From assembly GCA_905221615.1 (NCBI GenBank), contig CAJNDT010000138.1, positions 62,001-126,000 of the forward strand: DNA of 64,000 nt, written 5' to 3'. This DNA is from Symbiodinium sp. CCMP2592. Taxonomy: Eukaryota > Sar > Dinophyceae > Suessiales > Symbiodiniaceae. The first letter of the stretch is position 1. Every line of letters begins with the position of its first letter. The notes below the pieces were generated by a model. It was not told the origin of the DNA, ran no database searches, and was given only the letters and a program-made list of their open reading frames with translations. Of this stretch, positions 16,900-29,493 are shown in pieces. The position numbers were made by a program, and so were the translations under genes.

Positions 16900-17010
16900 C
16901 TGAAGATCATGACGACGATGATGATGGTGATGGTGATGGCGACGATGCGATGATGATGATCATGATGTTGGCGATGATGATGGTCACGACATGGTTGAAT
17001 GTGGCATGCC
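16900..17010. repeat. Degenerate GAT-triplet island 2
   Basis: GATCATGACGACGATGATG followed by similar interrupted triplets. Confidence 0.5.
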
Positions 17011-18679
17011 AACGACAATAACGGCAGATGGTATGATGTCAGTGAGAACCATGACGGGGAACACACAAGGTTATCGATGGGGATGATGGTAGCTTTCTTT
17101 CAAGATCAGGAGTCTCCGGGAGAGTCTTGTGAGGCATCGCCCTAGAATATTTGCTGTTGCAATTCGTGAGCGGCAGGTGAGTTTTTCTGGCACCCGGAGC
17201 TGTTGGCGGTCACGGTCGCTTGAAACGCTAGCCTGAGACTGCAACAGGGATAGCTTCTCAATAGAGGTCCAGCTGCGTGCCACAACGGCATGGAAGAAGT
17301 GTCTTTATGCCAGGGCTGCTCGGGTGGAACGGCTGGCGTCCTCGACATGCAGAGCGCTTTTGATGCTCTTGAGGACCAGGCTACGCCTCAAGATTTGGGG
17401 TGCTGCTGGGCGATGGTCACGCACGTTCCGGGCTCGTGATTCACGTGGGGGCCGCACGAGGGTGGATGCTGCTCACACAGCCGGCGGGTCTTCATGTCTC
17501 TCTGTAGAAGACCTGACTCCAGACTCCAGCCTTTGCTCTTTTGTTTGGGCATGTCGCGCCCGCAGTGAGCAGCCCAAAGCGTGTTGCTGGGAAGCGGCCT
17601 AGCCCCGGCCGAGCTCGAGAGATACGCGATGAGGTGAGATGAGCTGAGATACGTCGACGTCCATGGGGGACGAAGACTCTCCGATTTCATCGCTTTTGTT
17701 AGGTGATGTTCGATGTTTCAATTTGACATCGAGCCCTGACCGCCATCACGGTTTCTTGCATCCGGACACGGCACTTTGTTTGACCGGGACGGTCTCGCAG
17801 CCTCTTGGGCCCTTGGACAGGATGCTGCTTGAAGGACCACGCAGCGGAGCGGTTGAGCTTTGCAGGTTTACCCAGCCCCTTCCGTCCCATTTGGTTCTGA
17901 CCCTGAGGGTGCTCGGAAGCAAGAAGACCTCGCCTCGGCTGCAAAACCTCTCCTGCATCGGATGTGTCCTCAAGACTCGAAATTCAAGAGACTTCTGACA
18001 ATGAAAGAGAACCAGCCCAAACCCTGAGCCATAAGGGCCATACGCCTAAGCCCTGAATCGTAACGCCAGGGCCAGAGCTCTGGGTCTGTAGGGGTGTGCC
18101 GGTTACTGCTTCCGAGCTCCCGGATTCTGGGTGCCTGGAAGCCGCAACACCTTCAAGACGCTCAGAAGCTCGCCCGCCCCACATGAACATGCCCTGCGTC
18201 GCCCTGCCATGCGTGCCATGTATTTCCCCTCGCCTTCGCGTTTCTCTTGGGGAAGGGTGTCCAGCAGACTGATGAAGATGTTCTCATAGACCCCAAGGAT
18301 CTATGAACCCTTGCGGTTAATGGTTCAGGGGAGGCCTGAACAGTGTTCCTCTAAGTTATTAAACAGGTGGTTCGGGAGGCGAAGAGGCCCGGCTGGAGTT
18401 GAAGGGCCGATGACCGGAGGCGAGGGGAGCTGCGGAGACTTGGGATGATGGGGCATATGCTTACCTTTGGTTAGTAGGGAATGGAAGAAGAGTAATCGTA
18501 GTTGTACTTGTACCCCATTCCTCCATTCCCGACTAGCCCAAGGAAAGTATGGGGCCTTCCCAAGCCCAAAGCGCCAACCTAGCGCCAAAGAGAGCCCGGA
18601 GTACGGGGAGCCACAGAGCTCGGAGCCTTGAGCCTTGAGCTTTCTGCCCCAGCGCCTTGAGGAAGCTTGGAAGCTCCGG
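17011..18679. other. Intergenic, one unsupported ATG ORF
   Basis: An ORF with an ATG in good context (CCATGGGG, 17663-17998, 111 codons) has no recognised domain. No other candidate was seen. Confidence 0.3.
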
Positions 18680-18712
18680 CCCTAAACCCTAAACCCTAAA
18701 CCCTAAACCCTG
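18680..18712 (-). repeat. Short telomere-like CCCTAAA run
   Basis: Four to five perfect CCCTAAA units. Confidence 0.7.
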
Positions 18713-20673
18713 GTGTCTGCTTCGGAAGCTCAGGGGTTTCCTCTTCTTAGGGGCCCTGGGACCCAAGGATGTGGGGTTTTTGGGGAGAGTTGCGAAGCCG
18801 GTTTTCGCTTCAGCACTCTCTAGGGCCCTGGGCCCCCAAAGGGGTCGATGCCTAAGGCCTTAAGGGGTCGATGGCGACTGCTCTTCTCTCCAGGACGGCC
18901 TCAGATCTCATGTGTGTCGAAATATTTCGGGAGAAGGAAGCTGTGAATGTACGTGTGTCAGCTACATCCATGTTGCGCCCAGGACAGGTGCCGACCACTT
19001 CATGAATATCTCCTCGCTATACCGATGCCGATGCATTCCGATGTGAGGTGCGAGGCGCACGGAGGTGCATCAGATGTTGTGGATGTTGCCTTGGCTCCGA
19101 GTCTCATGTCTGCTTGAGGCTGTCCTCATAAGTGCGCAGCATGCCCAGCTACTTCCAACCCTGCACCAAGGAACTGGGAGGCCCATTTGTAGATCCCTGT
19201 ACGGCTGGGCCATGCCCTCCTTGTCGCTGAGGTTGGCTGTTGATCGTACCAGCTTGGGACTCGAAGCGAGGATGCCAACAAAGCCTCCCTTGATGAGGCT
19301 TTCGGCTGTGGGGTGATGTCTTTAAGATCGACAGGGAACGGGGGTAGACAAACAGTCTCCCGCAGGTATCTCCGGGCGGGTTTGAGGGTTGCACTGCCAG
19401 GCGCACGGTCGCGGGTTCAGGGCTGGGAGATTTCTTTGCCGGGCCCGCATAAGCTCTAAGCAAGGCTTGTTTCCCAAAGCGGCGCTTCTGCTTGGGGTAG
19501 CCAGCTTAAGTTGAAATTCCTGCACGTAATCGGCACTCACTGTGTGCGAAGTGTCCCGCTCTCTGGAGCCGACACTCCAATCTGTCACATCGTGGTCGCA
19601 AGTCCGGGATGCAGAGGCCTTGAAGCCATTTCCTACGGATCTGATATTGACAGGTGCAGCACATTGCTCCTTTTGCACACAGGTTGGAGTGTGGCGGTAT
19701 GCAGCAGTGCCGCTGCTTGTCTTGGTCGCTCTCTCCGCGAGTATCGTGACCCTGCGTGCCTTCTTGGGTATGAAAACATCGGGGCTGCGGTAAGATCCCA
19801 TCTCGTGGCGCAGATGCAACCTTTCTCTGAACTCTCGCCTCCTGTTTACATGAGGAACATTGGAACAAGCAGGTGAGTATGAGAACCTTGCGAGAGCTGG
19901 CTGCCTTCCCGCGCGATAAGCAGATTCAGTAGCCCTTAAGGCCCAAACCCTAAAGAGTAGACTGGGTAATGTTGCCGGGAGCCACATTCCGTCAAGCCCA
20001 CGGGCACTTTAGTGAAGCATCTTGCGGTAGCAGACCAGTGCCTATTTGTGGCACTTTTGCAAGGGAAAAGTGCGGTTTGAGCCCTGCCAGATCAGCATCA
20101 GTTCGCGGATTAAGAAGCCCCACAAGCTCCAAACAGACGTGCATGAAACCTAGTTCCGCCTTGGTCTGTTCTCTACAACCAGGACCCTCCTTGTGCCCTC
20201 AAAGAGGGATATATATATGGCCCCAAATAATGGGCATTTAGGGTCTAATAGAGGGTAGATGGAGGGTCTAGGTACCCGTCCTTGGCACTGGGCTCTCCTG
20301 TCGGGCTCTGAGCCTAGAGAAAGCTCCAAGCCCGACTCGGCTCGAGGGTTGTCGCCACATCATCTTCTATTTTTGTCAGCTCTTTTAAAGCGTTCAGGTT
20401 CAGGGCCTGATGGCCAAGGAAGGCGGCTTGGTGAACGTGCTGGTTGAGTAGCAACCGTGTTTTGGCTCGATGCTTCTTCGAAGGCTTCTGGGATGTGTTG
20501 ACGCCGAAGGCGGTTGCGGTTACCACGAAATCTTGTTGCATGCTCTCCAAAGCAGGGAGAGAATGCGGAGCCAGGACGGATCCCGATCCTCGCCGTTCCG
20601 ACACCCCGCTTTTGCCTCAAGTCTTGGACTGGGTGAAGGCCAAGGCCAAAGCGAAAGTCAGCGAACGTCAGAG
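18713..20673. other. Intergenic with a possible exon-like segment
   Basis: Around 19511-19870 a + strand frame remains open and ends at a perfect donor-like AAGCAG|GTGAGTATG. It has no recognised domain, and an equally long - strand ORF (19322-19987) overlaps it. An exon is possible but unproven. Confidence 0.25.
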
Positions 20674-20760
20674 ATAATTACCAATACCATTTTGGATGTT
20701 CCTTATGATAATTATAGTATTATGGGCCCCTTTCTATCCTATTCTAAGCATTAAGGCCCC
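20674..20760. repeat. Hairpin element family F, diverged copy
   Basis: AATTACCAATACCATTTTGG, TTCCTTATGATAATTATAG, TATGGGCCCC and TTAAGGCCCC match the family F layout. Confidence 0.5.
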
Positions 20761-22305
20761 TGTATGAGGTCCGGGAAAGGTCTGGTCCGGCTGCATCTCC
20801 CCGGTCCGGAAGCCAAGAGCACCCTCCTTGGTTAAAGTAGGCCTTAAACCCTAAATCCTAAGCCCTAGACCCTCCGTAAAAACCTAGACCCTGAAAAGTA
20901 GGTAAAATAATGGCCCAAAACCTATACAAGGCTATTATTCTACATACTTTTGGTGTCCAGGAAAAGGCTTTAAGCCTTCGGGAGAAGAGAAAGGCGGGCG
21001 GCTCTGTGCTTTGAGCCCTCTCTGCACTTCGGGCTCCGGGATCTGAGACTGAGTCCTGAGCAAGAGGATTCCTGCTGTGCCGCTTTTTGGGTGCTTGGCT
21101 TCGAAGGTTTAGAGTTTAGGGGGGACTTAGTAAGTGTAGGTAGTAAGAGGGTTATAAGTACCCTAAAATTGGTATCTTTCTCCCTTGGGACTTCCCCTCC
21201 TTCAAATCCTGTGAGAGATTGTGCAGAAGGACATTCCACCGCAGTATGCTGTTTCTGCTGCTCACGCTTCAGCACCAGTGGATTCCACAAGAGCGTTCTT
21301 GCTGCGGATCGAAGGCATCTTGTGCCTTGTGCTTCCTGGGCACCTTGTGCTTCCTGGGCACCTTGTGATTCTGAAGCTCTTGCTACCATGTGTTGCAGAA
21401 AAGGCATGACAGGAATGACATGCCCTCCAAGTGGGCGGTGGTCGCCGGCGCACTCGCTTGGTGCATCGGACCTCCGAGTTTCTGCCGGAGGATTCGAGTT
21501 TGCGGGGTGTTCCTCAAGCCCAAGCGCCAGCAAAGCCTCTTCGTCTTGCGGCGCCTGCACCAAAATTACTTCCGGATTGGGGCGACTCGCTTGAGAGTCA
21601 AGCTGGCATAGCGAAGTCGGCCTTTCTCCCATGGAAGGGCCGTTTGCGGCCTTCTTAAACGACTCTCAGCCGAAGGTCCGGCCTGGCGTGACCTGGCGCC
21701 GGAGACCTCAGGTGGCCTCAGTTCGAGACAGAGTGCCGCAAGCACCCTGAACTGCCCAAAAAACTTCCAGAACGATCGAAAATCAGAAACCCCACAGCTT
21801 TTGAGTGCTCACCCCCAGCACAGGAAAGGAGCTCGCTTTCTCTGCAGAACCTGGTGCAGCCTCTCTATGGACCTTCGGACTCTATGAGGGCCACAAGAAG
21901 CCCTTAAACCCTGGGCCCTAAACACTAAACCCAGAGCGTCTGGCAAAGGGAGGAGTTTGAAATCGTGTTGATGTTTCGGCGCCCCAGGAGCTGTAGGGCC
22001 TGTCAGCGGTTCGTGTTTCGTAAACCCACGGTTTTGGGGGTTTGGAGTGTTCAGGGTTTGGAGTTCAGCGAGTCCTGTTGCGCACATGCCAATGTGCCTG
22101 TTGCTGCAGCAGCCTGAACGAAGTCGATGCATTGGTCTGTTGAGTCTGTGTTTGCTGAGACTTCTTCTTCAGGCTTGTGCCGTTTCCTGCGTGATGGCTC
22201 GTCCAGAACCGGCTTGTTTTCCTGCCCGAAGTTTGCGCCTAGTGATGATATAAGGACAGTTTCTGCGAGGCCTCACCGGTGATTTCAGGCGTTTGCAGCT
22301 GCTCC
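20761..22305. other. Intergenic, no supported gene; partial family C at 21121-21172
   Basis: The longest ORFs (21091-21594 + and 20970-21632 -) are mirror images across the same DNA with no domain. An 18-bp unit (CTTGTGCTTCCTGGGCAC) is tandemly duplicated near 21327-21365. Confidence 0.35.
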
Positions 22306-22338
22306 ACCCTAAACCCTAAACCCTAAACCATAAACCTA
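22306..22338 (-). repeat. Short telomere-like run
   Basis: CCCTAAA repeated about four times. Confidence 0.65.
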
Positions 22339-24911
22339 CAATGCAGGACGCTGTTATTCTGATTTCTTCCCCGGAAGCCTGTGACTCTCAAACTCTCGGT
22401 TCAACCCTTGAGATTGATGCAATTGCTGCAGCAACCCAGGCCTCAATCATTCATGTTCGGGCTTTCGCCATAATCCGGAAGCTCAAGTGCTTCTTCTTCT
22501 GAGCTTGGCTGGCGAAAACTCTGAACCCTCAACCCTAAGTGCGGCTCTCATGGTACCAGAGCCACCGTCGCATTGCGCATCGGCCTCTTTGGACGGCCGC
22601 ATGTTGAGGGTGCAGAAGGCTTCTTGAGAGCCCGAGGACCTGTGAGGCAGCGCAGGACGCGAAGGAGACGATCTTTCGAAGGTCGGCGTGTTCAGGGTTC
22701 GTCGATCCCCTTTTGGAGGATCCTTCCATGTGTGAGGAGACGTGTTCTGTGCAGCCCTGTGTATTGTTGACCGTGGTGGCTTGTGTACCATGAAGTCCCC
22801 CAAGCATTCCGCGGACGTTTTTCTGTTGCTGACATCTTCATGTCAGCTCGACATCATCGACCTCGGGCTCTGCGAGGAGTTCGGTGCAGTTGGCCGATGC
22901 CACGCAGTTTGGAGAGCTTCTAAGGCCGCGTGTTTGGGAATCGAAAAGCTGAAAGTCCAGGTTTCGACTGACGGCTCCTAGGGGGCTTCGTTTCAAGAGT
23001 TGAGACAGTGCCTTCTTGGGGCCTTTGATTCAGCCCAGCCTGGGCCTGGGCGTCGAGGCATCATTGTTGGGGTCCCTCGACTCTTCGGACATGTCTTTAT
23101 GCGGCTACCCTAAGCTCCTCCACCCCCAAACTCCAAACCCCCAAGGCAGCTTAGGCCTAGGCTGCTGGTCTTGATCCAGCCAGTGACGAGGGATGCAAGG
23201 GGCCGTGTCCGTCTGTCCCTCTTCGAAGTATCCTCTCCAAGAAGCAGCGGGAGAACGGCAAGCTCTTTGAACAATCGCTTCTTAAGCTGACACTGGCTAA
23301 GCCCAACCCAAGCCTAAAGCCTAAACCCGACAGTCCACTACAAACGGCGAGGTTTCAACACACATCAATCGAGCTTGGGTGACCCAACCCTAGACCCTAA
23401 AGCCTAAAGGGGTAGTTTTGAGCCTTACCGGCCTCGGTTTCCTTGGCCCGCAAGATGACTGGCTTTGCTCCTCCGGGGAGGTGTTCTCTTGCCTGGAGCT
23501 CCATAGAGACTTCTCCGAGTCAGGGTTCCTTTTGGGGTCTGCTTGATAAGGGCGTCCTACTATTGTGGGGACCCACAGAAAGACCCTACTTGAGAGAATT
23601 GCCGCCATAATAACGGTGCCTCTGGCTTTTGTAAAAGGTTGGTCCAGGATCAGTTGAGGCTCATGGCTGTTGCTTGCACCCAGAGGTTTAGTAGGATTCC
23701 TAGATGTCTTCGTCTCGGCGGCGGTCCTTTCGGTGCGTTCGAGGGGCGCTGCGGCTAGCTTCCTCTGGGCACTTCATTAAGGAGCGGTTGCTTGTTGAAT
23801 GAACCTGCCAGGCGAGCAGGGGAGGAAGAGACACGTCTTGTAAACACCAACGCAAGACGGCTTAGGGTTTAGCGCCCGGACGTACGACGAGTACGGATTT
23901 TTCAGTCGAGGGGCCTAGCGCAATGAAGTGGTTCGACGAAGCTTGGCGAGTGTGCACTCACCATGAAGCCTTGAGGGCTGCGAAGGATGTCAGCATCACA
24001 GCTTCCTTCACGAGCTTTCGTTTCAGGCAAACGTTGCAGTCGCTGTCTGGGCACACCCTGTTATGCCTAAACATCGCAGACGAGTCGAATGCGTGATGAG
24101 TCGTTAATCGGAAAAGTTCTGGCCACGTAAGCAGGGATGCGGCTTCTTCCGGGCATCCTTATATTCTGCTGCTGGCAGAAGCCAAAATGTGGAGAGCTTC
24201 ACTTACAACATGGGCGAGCGCTGCACTCTGCCCGCTCTGCGCGCTCCGCCCTTCGGCCTTAAGGTCACTTACCGTGAGTGCCAAGACATCGCGCTGCACA
24301 CATCTGTGCACGCTTACGCTAGTCTGGGCCAGGAAGCTTCGGAGTGAACTCGGACGCTGCAGGGCCTGTAGAGTAAGTAGGAGCTGGAAATGGGCAGGTG
24401 GCCAGACCCCAAGCTGATGTCTACTTCGGGATTTGCCCTTCCTGTCTCGCCCGTTCATGTTGCCGAATACCTTGAAATTGAGCTTCAGGCAGGTGACCTT
24501 CACATCTGACTCGAGCTGTCGTCACTTCTGGGGGTGGTCCTATGAGGCTTCGCCTGTTGGTGTTAAGCAGAGCATGCCATGGGGTCCTGCGACTTTGTTG
24601 CTGAGCAGCGCAGTGACCAGCGCTGCGAGGGTTCATGGTGCCGTGCTGAAGCATTCAGCCTCCTCTCGATAGAGAGCTTCGGGCAGCAGCAGATGCCTTG
24701 GGAGGGATTCGAAATGTCTGCACTCTGTAGCTTCCCTTTCCTCCTTTGCGGTTGGGCGTTCCTGGCTTTTTTTCTGAACCCACCGGCTCCCGGCCCCGGG
24801 TCGTATGAAGCTGAGCGACGCCTCTCCACCTGAGGCCGTCGGCTCATCTTTGCCCCTGCTTTCAGCTGCGCAGAAAGGCTGTGAGCCGGGAAGTGGAAAG
24901 AAGGCAAGGAT
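22339..24911. other. Intergenic with weak exon-like segments
   Basis: At 22846-22961 a frame reads LDIIDLGLCEEFGAVGR then AVWRASKAACLG, following TCATGTCAG and ending GTCCAG|GTTT. It has a faint F-box-like tail character. A 57-codon ATG ORF lies at 23923-24096. Neither is recognised with confidence. Confidence 0.25.
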
Positions 24912-24915
24912 ACAT

Positions 24916-25016
24916 GGGTGGTTGTCAAAATTAGGGTCCCTTTGTGGGTCCCTATTATAATACGGCACCTAATGTTTAGGGTACACAAAAAGCGACCATA
25001 ATTTTGACAGCTACCC
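24916..25016. repeat. Hairpin element family D, copy 3, with ACAT target duplication
   Basis: GGGTGGTTGTCAAAATTAGG and ATAATTTTGACAGCTACCC are inverted ends. ACAT is at 24912-24915 and 25017-25020. Confidence 0.68.
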
Positions 25017-25020
25017 ACAT

Positions 25021-28000
25021 GGAGAAAGGCTTTTACATCCGCTGCGTTGCGCGTGCCCATGCCGAAGCTTCCCTGCAAAGGCTGCTGTGATCATGCGCCT
25101 GCAGCTTCCCACTTCCGCTCCAAGCCCTGTTCTTCTCTAGGGCCCAGAAAGTGAAGCTGCGTTATGAGGGGTATCAGTGGTATCACCTAACAGGGCCTTC
25201 ACAGCCCTGAAGGCCCCTAAGGCCGAAAGCCAAGGCTTGAGGTGCGTTTCCGCTCCCTGCAAGCCGTCGGAGCCCCTGCCCCTAAACCCGCGAGGGGTGT
25301 GGGGCTGCAGCAGAATATTCAAAGCAGGCTGAAGCCACGGCGGCACCCATCTGAAGGCCGGCTTAGGCACCTGTGGCCATGTCGTGGATGCCAGAAAAAC
25401 CCTATAATCAGATATCGGGACCTTCTTCATTACTTCAACCGTTTGCTTGAATCTTGGACCCCGAGCCCGAAGCCGTCGGCATGCGTGATCGTTTCGCGGG
25501 GCGGATCGGGCTTCGGGAAGTCTCCCCCTCTGAGCGGCGCCGGTCTCTTTGAAGGCCTCCTTTTCTCGGCCGCTCCCTTGTAGCCCTCCGAGGCCTCTCA
25601 GACGCGCTTCGTGGAGTCCGAGCCCCTTGAAGTCGCTCGTGAGTCTAGTGCTCCCCTTTCACGTCCTCCGGCGCAAGACATCTACGAAAGTGAGAAAAGT
25701 CGTCGCTGCGGTTTCGGAGCTCCCGGAAGCAGTGCCGGTGCAAAGGTCCTTTGCCCTGCGGCGCCACTTTCGCCCAAGAGCGCCTCAAGCCAGAAGAGGG
25801 ATGAGAAGGGTCCGAGACGGGCCTCAGCCGTTGGCCCTTTTTTCATGGCCCAAGCCCTAAACAGGCCCCTAAAGCCCTAAGCCCTAATCACTCTTGTGGC
25901 AGGGTCCTGCAGAGGGCCAGAGGCCTGATGTCGGCTACTCCTTCGCAACAGCGCAGCACCCGAAAGGACAGCGAGTTGAAAGAGAGTTGCATCGCGCTGC
26001 TCTCCGGTCGCTCTGCTTCACGTAGCCCTCTGACAGCACGCTATAGTGCTTCTAGCTTCAACCCTAAACCCTAGCTTCCTTCTTAGGGCTTTAGGCCACC
26101 GCCGGCCTGTCCTAGGCCCCGGGTGCAGAGAGAGATCCGCAGCAGCTGAAGCCCTCGGCGGCCCGAAAAATCACGAGAGGGAGGCTCCCTCGGAAGCTTC
26201 GGAGGTTTAGTTTCCCATGGTTTCGGGGCCTACTTTGTCCGGTCCTGGGTTTAGGGGCTCATGGTTAAGGGTTCTGCTGTTGACAGAGGCCTGTTTCCAT
26301 GATGTTTTGATTCCGGCCGTCTCTTTTTACGGCTTCTCTCCGGCCTCGTTCGTGCCCGAAGGTCTTCGCACAAGAGCGAGGGGACACCTGAAGCGCCGTC
26401 AGATGGCTGCTTCAGGTACCCGAGTAAACCTTATAAACCCTATACCCTTTATAGAGTCGCTATAGATCCCTTTAAAGGGGCCCTTAAAGGAACCTTTATA
26501 ACTATCCATGAAGGCAAGGAAGAGCTTGGGACCCCGAAAAAGCCAAGGCTCCTTTGCTTCTCGGTGCCCCTGATGTCCGTATCCGCAGGGAGCTGGGGTC
26601 CTCCAACATCGGGCCTGGCAGGGAGAAAGCCCGGATGTGCCATGAAAGCCAAGAGCCCGCCGAATGAAGCTCCGAAAGCAGCCATAAAAGCTAAGTAGCT
26701 CACACTACCCTGGCCCAGCTTTCTCCTGAGATGGGAGAGTCCTGATAGCCCCCCTAAGTCTTCTGGGGCTCCGGGACTTTCCGGCGTTTTTGACGTTTTC
26801 GGTTCTTCGCGAGATGAGACGTCCCGAGGTTGTCTGCGGCTGCCCCGTGCAGCCTCTGCGGTCAACTCGTAGCCCGGTGTCCCAAAGCCCAAAACCCTTA
26901 AATCCCTCATCCCTTAAGCTCCCCCAAAGCCTAAGCCTTTCAGCTCCCTGAAGCCTTGCTAAAGCCCTTACGGTAGCTGGCCGAAAGCCAGAGGCCTTCC
27001 GAAAAGCTGAGCGAAGGAGGCCGGGCTTTGAATCCCTTGCAAAGTCCTTCAAGGAATCGCTTGGGGTGAAGGGTTACTATAAGGATTCCTCTAAGGGGTT
27101 GCTATTGGGGTTACGGGTTCCTTTAAGGGATTTCTGCCCCTTCTCAAGATCCCGACTTCATCAGGGTTGCAGCTCGAAGTTCAGCCGAAGCGCAGAGAAG
27201 CCAAATCGCAACGCCCGCATGGGGCAGGTCACTTCTCAGGCGCAGTTTTCGAGAGAAAGTATCTGCTCGCTCCTTTCGGGGTTTCTCGTTTGCGGACCTC
27301 GAAACCTTGATTTTCGGGAGTTTTTTGGGCAAAGCGCCGAGTGCCACCCAAGAGATGCGAGCCCCTCTGCAGGGAGGCGTCAACCAGCCAGGCCCCTCTC
27401 GCAAAACCCTATTACTCCAGGCTGAAGTTGCTTTAGGGCTTGGGGCTTCAGGGTTCTCCCGGTTCTCCCATCGCAGCGCCAGAAAGCTTCTCGAAGCTTT
27501 CGCCGGAAGAGCAGAGGCTTCGAGTTCAGCAGGCGACGGCATCGGGCTTCCTTATCGGGGTTTGGCGCTTTAGAGTTTCAAGCTGCAGGGTTTTAGATTC
27601 TGAGGCTGTCTGTTTGGGACGGCCTCCTGCAGAGCCCTCCAAGACAGGATTCAGATGACCGGCTGGAGCCTGACACGGCATTCCCTAGCAGAGATGCTTA
27701 GCATCCTAACGAGAGGATTAGGGTCTAGGGTAAGAGGCTTCCAGCATCGGCCTTCGCCAACGGAGCTGCTTGGGGGCTGCAAGGCCATCTCTCTCCCCCC
27801 TTGCGGTTTTGCACAAATCGTGTCATTCCCTGGAGCTGTAACTATGAGACCCGCAGGTTATAAGATCCTTCTTACAAGGACTCCTCAGCAAAAAGGGCGC
27901 CCAGTCTACTTGGAGGTTAGATTCTTGAAGCGCAGAGTCCTGGATTCGGCCATTTCCTTCTGAACCACGGAGCCATCTTCATCTCTCTGTCCTTTCAGCA

Positions 28001-28536
28001 CATGACCCATGCTACAAGGACCCTAAGCACTGGGACCCTTGTTCTAAGGACCCTTCCCCACAAACACAGGTGGTAGGAGCACTCGGCTTCTCCCAAAAGG
28101 AACGGCCGGGAGCCTTCCTTCGTAGATCCGCGCTCCCGGGCATTTCTTGGAGTGGCTCCATGGGCTGCGGTGCGGCAGATTCCTAGATCAGAGCCTCCTC
28201 TCCCAGGGGCCTCTGGGAGAGTCTACCAACTCTTTTTGAAGCTCTCCGCCCCTTCCTTGGCCTGCTTCGAGGGACCTCGGACAAGGCCTTGCATTCGGCA
28301 CAGGGCTTGCTCCCCCCATGCACACCCCCCAAGAAATGCCCTGAACCGTTGAGGTCTAGGGCTAAGTTGAAGCCCCAACAACCCACCACACTTCAAGCTC
28401 CACTTCGAAGAGCTCTGGGTTCGCTGAGCTCGCAGCTCTCCACACAGCTTCCCAGCTGCACTCTGGGCCGTTCTGAGGGCTGTTGCGGTTGGGAGTTTTG
28501 GGTTTCGGTCTCTGCGGATAGGAAGGAGCTATCTCA
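25021..28536. other. Intergenic, no supported gene
   Basis: The region is GC-richer with many overlapping short ORFs on both strands, none recognised. It contains CCCTTTAAAGG-type filler at 26440-26510 and 27060-27130, and scattered GAAGCTTC palindromes. Confidence 0.35.
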
Positions 28537-28645
28537 CCCAGAGATCCCAATACCCCTTACTTAAGGAATATACCTTAAACCATAATATTGAGGCCTCTAT
28601 AGTTTTAGGTATATTCCTTATTTAATAGGTATTGGGTTCTCTGGG
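28537..28645. repeat. Hairpin element family A, copy 3
   Basis: CCCAGAGATCCCAATACCCC mirrors GGTATTGGGTTCTCTGGG, with an internal TAATATTGAGGCCTCTATAG. Confidence 0.65.
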
Positions 28646-28762
28646 CATGTACCTGGACAAGATTCGAAGAACTGTGCTCATCTTAGCCGCAAGTAAAGCT
28701 CCGAGAAGCATCCTAAAGCTACTTTGTAGAGGTACTGTAGGGGCCTTCATTATTACCCATAC

Positions 28763-29045
28763 TGCTGGAGTGAACCAGCAGGCATAGAAGCAGAAGCTAC
28801 TAGTGGGGTAGCTAATCCCCTAGCAGAGTCTTCCCAACTGCCCATGGCTCACTCGAACACGGAGGTTTTACACGCAAGCAAAAGATCAGAAACATGACTA
28901 GGGCATGACACCAATGTTGATGCATGTGCAAATGTGATTAAAATGCATTGCTCAAGGCTGTACTGTTCGGGCCTAAAGAGCAAAAGAGGAAAACGTTTCA
29001 CATGTACACGTGACGTGAGCTACAAAGGTGGCATGCTTTTCAGCA
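28763..29045 (-). repeat. 3' LTR
   Basis: This is the second copy of the 283-bp repeat. It also contains the initiating gag ATG, which here runs out of the element after about 28 codons. Confidence 0.9.
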
Positions 29046-29055
29046 CTCCTCCTTC
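29046..29055 (-). promoter_or_regulatory. Polypurine tract
   Basis: On the element strand GAAGGAGGAG directly precedes the 3' LTR TGCTG, in the position expected for plus-strand priming. Confidence 0.65.
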
Positions 29056-29493
29056 GCAGCCCCGCCAGGGAGTTGCGACCTACTTGCTACTGCAGGTCAA
29101 CCCGTCAGGGTGACGCCATGCCTACCCTGAACTACCTGGCAAAAGCTGGGCCAACTGCCCTCACTTTGCGAGGGCTCTCAAGGCACCTCGTGCGGAAAAA
29201 GACACAGCTGCGGATGAAGCTCACTGAAAGATCCAACCCGTTAGGGTGGAGTAGTTCCTACCCGGTGCTGTGCTGGGTGTGGTCGGCAGCACTCCCTTGG
29301 CACTGCTGGCACACTTGAAACTCAACAAACCTGTGCGAGTGGGCGAGCGTGGAACAGGTCTTAGTGCAGTGGAGCTTGGTCCCCTCGGGTGTTGCAAAGT
29401 AGCGCGTTGGTGCTCCACCTGCCTGCTCACGCGTGCGAGTTGTTGGGGCGGCGTCTGGGCACTGCAGCAACAGACTGCGAGCTTGCTGCCTTC

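Noticed and set aside
19322-19987. 221-codon - strand ORF
   Set aside because: No domain; it overlaps a + strand frame with a better donor site. Neither is supported enough to call.
20970-21632. 220-codon - and 167-codon + ORFs
   Set aside because: They occupy the same DNA, have no domain, and include a tandem 18-bp repeat that inflates length.
24416-24511. Short frame reading ALPVSPVHVAEYLEIELQ, reminiscent of a tyrosine-recombinase N-terminal domain
   Set aside because: Under 35 codons, with no neighbouring exon carrying the R-H-R-Y catalytic residues. Resemblance alone is insufficient.
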